A stretch of DNA of 64,000 bases from JANQRZ01 sp965214485 (GTDB lineage Bacteria > Bacteroidota > Rhodothermia > Rhodothermales > JANQRZ01), in NCBI GenBank assembly GCA_965214485.1, contig CBDCBW010000004.1:1-64000 (forward strand), in the 5' to 3' direction. A program made the translations under genes and the position numbers. Position 1 is the first letter of the stretch, and every line of letters starts with the position of its first letter. The notes beneath the pieces are model-generated. The model did not search any database and had not been told where the DNA came from. It saw only the letters and a list, made by a program, of their open reading frames with translations. Below, piece after piece: positions 61,278 to 64,000 of this stretch.

Positions 61278-63851
61278 TCAGTTTACCACGAAGTTGACGA
61301 GGCGGCCGGGGACGTAAATCTCCTTCCGCACCGTACCCTCGGCGAGGTAGCGGGCGACGTTCTCCTCGGCGCGGGCCGCGGCGAGCGCGGCCTCCTTCGA
61401 AGCGTCGGTGGCGACGGTGACGGTCCCGCGCAGCTTGCCGTTGACCTGCACGGCGAGCTCGATCTCGTCCTCCTCGAGGTAGGCTTCGTCGTGCTCGGGC
61501 CACGGCGCGTAGGTCAGGCTCGCCGGGTGCCCGAGGCGCTGCCACAGCTCCTCGCCGAGGTGCGGCGCGAAGGGCGCGAGCAGGAGCACGAAGTCGTCGA
61601 GGACGGCCTTCGGCGTGGCGTCCCACTTCGTGGCTTCGTTGACGAACTCGATGAGGGCCGCGATGGCCGTGTTGAAGCGGAGGCCGTCGATGTCCTCGGT
61701 GACCTTCTTGACGGTGGCGTGGAGGGTGCGGAGCTGCGCCCTCGTCGGCTCGCTCTCGGCAGCGTCCTGCTCGGTCACGAGGCGCCACGCGCGGGCGAGG
61801 AAGCGGTGGACGCCCTTCACGTCGTCGGTGCGCCAGGGCTTGGTCTGCTCGAGCGGCCCCATGTACATCTCGTAGAGCCGGAGCGAGTCCGCGCCGTACT
61901 CGGCGATGATGTCGTCCGGGTTGACGACGTTGCCCCGGCTCTTCGACATCTTGTGCGCCCGCGCCTCGACCTCCACCTCAGGTTCGGCTTCGAGCACGAA
62001 CCGGTCGCCGCGCTTCTCGACCTGGCGCTCGTCGACCGTGCTCGCGGTGCCGTCGCGGGTGACGGTGAACTCGACCTCGCCGAGGATCATGCCCTGGTTG
62101 ACGAGGCGGGCGAACGGCTCCTCGGTCGAGACCACGCCCGCGTCGAACAAGACTTTGTGCCAGAACCGCGCGTAGAGCAGGTGCAGCACCGCGTGCTCGG
62201 CCCCCCCGACGTAGAGGTCGACCGGCATCCAGTAGCGCTCCTTCTCGGGGTCGACGAGGCGGGCGTCGTTGTCGGGGTCGAGGTACCGGAGGTAGTACCA
62301 GCACGAGCCGGCCCACTGCGGCATCGTGTTCGTCTCGCGCTCGGCGGGCTGCCCGTCGAAGGTCGTGTTCACCCACTCGGGAATCCCCGCGAGCGGGCTC
62401 TCGCCCGTGCCGCTCGGGTGGTAGCGCTCGACCTCGGGGAGCGTCACCGGAAGGTCGTCCGGCGAGAGCGGGTGCGGCTCGCCGCCGACGAAGACGACGG
62501 GGAATGGCTCGCCCCAGTAGCGCTGCCGGCTGAAGAGCCAGTCACGCAGCTTGTAGTTGACGTGGGCTCGCCCGACGCCCTCGCGCTCGAGCCACTCGGT
62601 CATCCCCGCCTTGGCCTCGTCCACGCCCAGCCCGTTGAGGTTCACGCCGCGCTCGGCGATGCCCGGGATGGCGCGGCCCGAGGAGTCAGAATTAATGGCG
62701 GGACCATCGCCGGGGTACGCCTGCCCGTCGAAGCCCTCCGGCGGCCGGACGGTGCGGACGATGGGCAAGCCGTAGCGCTCGGCGAAGTCCCAGTCGCGCT
62801 GGTCCTGGCCGGGGACGGCCATGATCGCGCCGGTGCCGTAGCTCGCGAGCACGTAGTCGGCGATCCAGACCGGGATGTGCTGACCCGTCGCGGGGTTGAG
62901 GGCGTGGCCGCCGGTGAAGACGCCGGTCTTCTCCTTCTGCAGCTCGGTCCGCTCGAGGTCCGACTTGAGCGCGGCGAGCGTGCGGTACTCTTCGACGGCC
63001 TCGGCCTGCTCCGGCGTCGTGATCTCGTCGACGAGCGGGTGCTCGGGGGCGAGGACCATGAAGGTCGCGCCGAAGAGCGTGTCGGGGCGCGTCGTGAAGA
63101 CGCGAATCCGGCGCTCGGCGTGGCCGAAGACGGGGAAGTCGATCTCCGCGCCTTCGCTCCGGCCGATCCAGTTGCGCTGCATCTCCTTGAGCGACTCCGG
63201 CCAGCCCAGGTCCTCCAGGCCACTGAGGAGGCGTTCGGCGTAGGCGGTGATCCGGAGCATCCACTGCCGCATCGGGCGGCGCACCACGGGGTGGTTGCCG
63301 CGCTCGCTCCGCCCGTCGATCACCTCCTCGTTGGCGAGGACGGTCCCGAGCGCGGGGCACCAGTTGACCGGCACCTCGGCCTGATACGCCAGCCCTTTTT
63401 CGTAGAGCTTGAGGAAGATCCACTGCGTCCACTTCACGTAGCCCGGGTCGGTGGTGTTGACCTCGCGGCTCCAGTCGTACGAGAAGCCGAGCATCTTGAG
63501 TTGGGCGCGGAAGCGCGCGATGTTGCGCTTGGTGGTCTGGCGCGGGTGGGTGCCGGTCTCGACGGCGTACTGCTCGGCGGGCAGCCCGAAGGCGTCCCAG
63601 CCGATGGGGTGGAGCACGTTGAAGCCCTGCATCCGCCGCGCCCGCGCCAGGATGTCGGTGGCGGTGTAGCCCTCCGGGTGGCCGACGTGCAGCCCTGCGC
63701 CGGAGGGGTAGGGGAACATGTCGAGGACGTAATACTTCGGGCGCGAGGCGTCGAAGCCGGGGTCGCCGGGGCCGGGCGTCCGGAAGGTCTCGTGCACCTC
63801 CCAGTGACGCTGCCACCGGGGCTCGATCTCGTCGAAGGGGTAGCCTGCCAT
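61278..63851 (-). CDS. leuS: Leucine--tRNA ligase
   Basis: Class I synthetase, 857 residues. HIGH-type motif YPSGAGLHVGHPEGYTATDI near 40-58, CP1 editing domain with TTRPDTLFGATFMVLAPEHP and MAVPGQDQRDWDFAERYGLP, KMSKS in AHKMSKSRGNVVNPDDI near 632, and the C-terminal domain ending VPGRLVNFVVN. Zinc ligands in the ZN1 region are not obvious (WCPALGTVLANEE). A TAGCTTCG -7 element lies 32 bases upstream. Confidence 0.96.
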   Translation of the reverse strand: MAGYPFDEIEPRWQRHWEVHETFRTPGPGDPGFDASRPKYYVLDMFPYPSGAGLHVGHPEGYTATDILARARRMQGFNVLHPIGWDAFGLPAEQYAVETGTHPRQTTKRNIARFRAQLKMLGFSYDWSREVNTTDPGYVKWTQWIFLKLYEKGLAYQAEVPVNWCPALGTVLANEEVIDGRSERGNHPVVRRPMRQWMLRITAYAERLLSGLEDLGWPESLKEMQRNWIGRSEGAEIDFPVFGHAERRIRVFTTRPDTLFGATFMVLAPEHPLVDEITTPEQAEAVEEYRTLAALKSDLERTELQKEKTGVFTGGHALNPATGQHIPVWIADYVLASYGTGAIMAVPGQDQRDWDFAERYGLPIVRTVRPPEGFDGQAYPGDGPAINSDSSGRAIPGIAERGVNLNGLGVDEAKAGMTEWLEREGVGRAHVNYKLRDWLFSRQRYWGEPFPVVFVGGEPHPLSPDDLPVTLPEVERYHPSGTGESPLAGIPEWVNTTFDGQPAERETNTMPQWAGSCWYYLRYLDPDNDARLVDPEKERYWMPVDLYVGGAEHAVLHLLYARFWHKVLFDAGVVSTEEPFARLVNQGMILGEVEFTVTRDGTASTVDERQVEKRGDRFVLEAEPEVEVEARAHKMSKSRGNVVNPDDIIAEYGADSLRLYEMYMGPLEQTKPWRTDDVKGVHRFLARAWRLVTEQDAAESEPTRAQLRTLHATVKKVTEDIDGLRFNTAIAALIEFVNEATKWDATPKAVLDDFVLLLAPFAPHLGEELWQRLGHPASLTYAPWPEHDEAYLEEDEIELAVQVNGKLRGTVTVATDASKEAALAAARAEENVARYLAEGTVRKEIYVPGRLVNFVVN

Positions 63852-63882
63852 CGGTGGGGTCGGGAGTCGAGAGTTGGGAGCC

Positions 63883-63890
63883 CGAAGCTA
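63883..63890 (-). promoter_or_regulatory. Candidate -7 element of leuS
   Basis: Minus-strand TAGCTTCG, 31 bases upstream of ATG 63851; fits TAnnTTYG. Confidence 0.35.
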
Positions 63891-63936
63891 CGGCGGTGGG
63901 CACCGGCGTGTGTGTGCGGGCGGGGTGAAAGGCGCG

Positions 63937-64000
63937 CTACGCGCCGAAGCTCCGCCGGACGATGACCCCCGTCTCGGTCGGCCGCACTTCGAGGGTCGAA
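63937..64000 (-). CDS. C-terminal end of a gene running off the window
   Basis: Minus-strand frame entering from the right edge reads STLEVRPTETGVIVRRSFGA and stops at TAG (63937-63939). Codon choice is like the core genes. Too short to name. It would lie upstream of leuS on the same strand. Confidence 0.5.
   Translation of the reverse strand, partial: STLEVRPTETGVIVRRSFGA

Overview
The window is a 64-kb stretch of chromosome from a very GC-rich (about 70 percent by eye) Bacteroidota-like bacterium, most probably of the Rhodothermota (Rhodothermus/Rubricoccus/Salinibacter side). The signs are three secreted proteins with type IX secretion (T9SS) C-terminal sorting domains (YPNPF-type tails), a PorV/PorQ-family outer-membrane protein, an HmuY-like lipoprotein, a bacillithiol enzyme (BshB1), a Bacteroidota-style Tgt and UvrA, and promoters resembling the Bacteroidota -33 TTG / -7 TAnnTTTG pattern. 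Most genes are housekeeping genes in short operons on both strands. I found no rRNA, tRNA, CRISPR array, integrase or transposase.

Layout. 1-3.5 kb: polysaccharide deacetylase, GT2 glycosyltransferase, hemolysin III, HmuY-like lipoprotein. 3.7-7.4 kb (minus): tgt, a membrane protein, coaE, an ABC ATPase, a HIT protein. 7.6-9.7 kb: a compact pterin cluster (6-pyruvoyl-tetrahydropterin synthase, GTP cyclohydrolase I, sepiapterin-reductase-like SDR) that looks like a full tetrahydrobiopterin route, followed by a decayed acetyltransferase. 10-18.7 kb: a T9SS protein, rarA, a broken ATP-binding protein, a second T9SS protein, a DUF4160/DUF2442 pair and geranylgeranyl reductase. 18.9-28.2 kb: an EutE-like aldehyde dehydrogenase behind a structured leader, a KaiC-like protein, uvrA and two GT4 glycosyltransferases. 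28.7-34.5 kb: lipoproteins, OmpA-family protein, MscS channel, secreted subtilase. 34.6-41.3 kb: a RelE-type toxin-antitoxin pair, cysteine desulfurase, a lipoprotein, a T9SS-type sensor-like protein, PorV-like protein and a decayed VapBC pair. 41.5-53.6 kb: site-2 protease, aminotransferase, coaD, then infC-rpmI-rplT-pheS-pheT-zapB-like-zapA-rny-ndk. 54-64 kb: aminotransferase, DUF4139 and DUF1343 proteins, bshB1, a Na+/H+ antiporter, leuS and the end of one further gene.

The most unusual observation is a scar repeated at three unrelated core genes. Directly behind rarA, geranylgeranyl reductase and cysteine desulfurase sits a small accessory cassette (a Schlafen-like ATP-binding protein, a DUF4160/DUF2442 pair, a RelE-type toxin-antitoxin pair). 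On the far side of each cassette is a second, truncated and diverged copy of the 3' end of the core gene (about 120-240 bp, roughly nine bases in ten identical). The core gene stays intact while its displaced old end decays. No recombinase is present, so I infer one-sided homologous capture of foreign cassettes at gene 3' ends. Two of the three cassettes have since been broken by exact short tandem duplications (17 bp and 40 bp). Short tandem duplications, several of them straddling stop codons, occur throughout the window.
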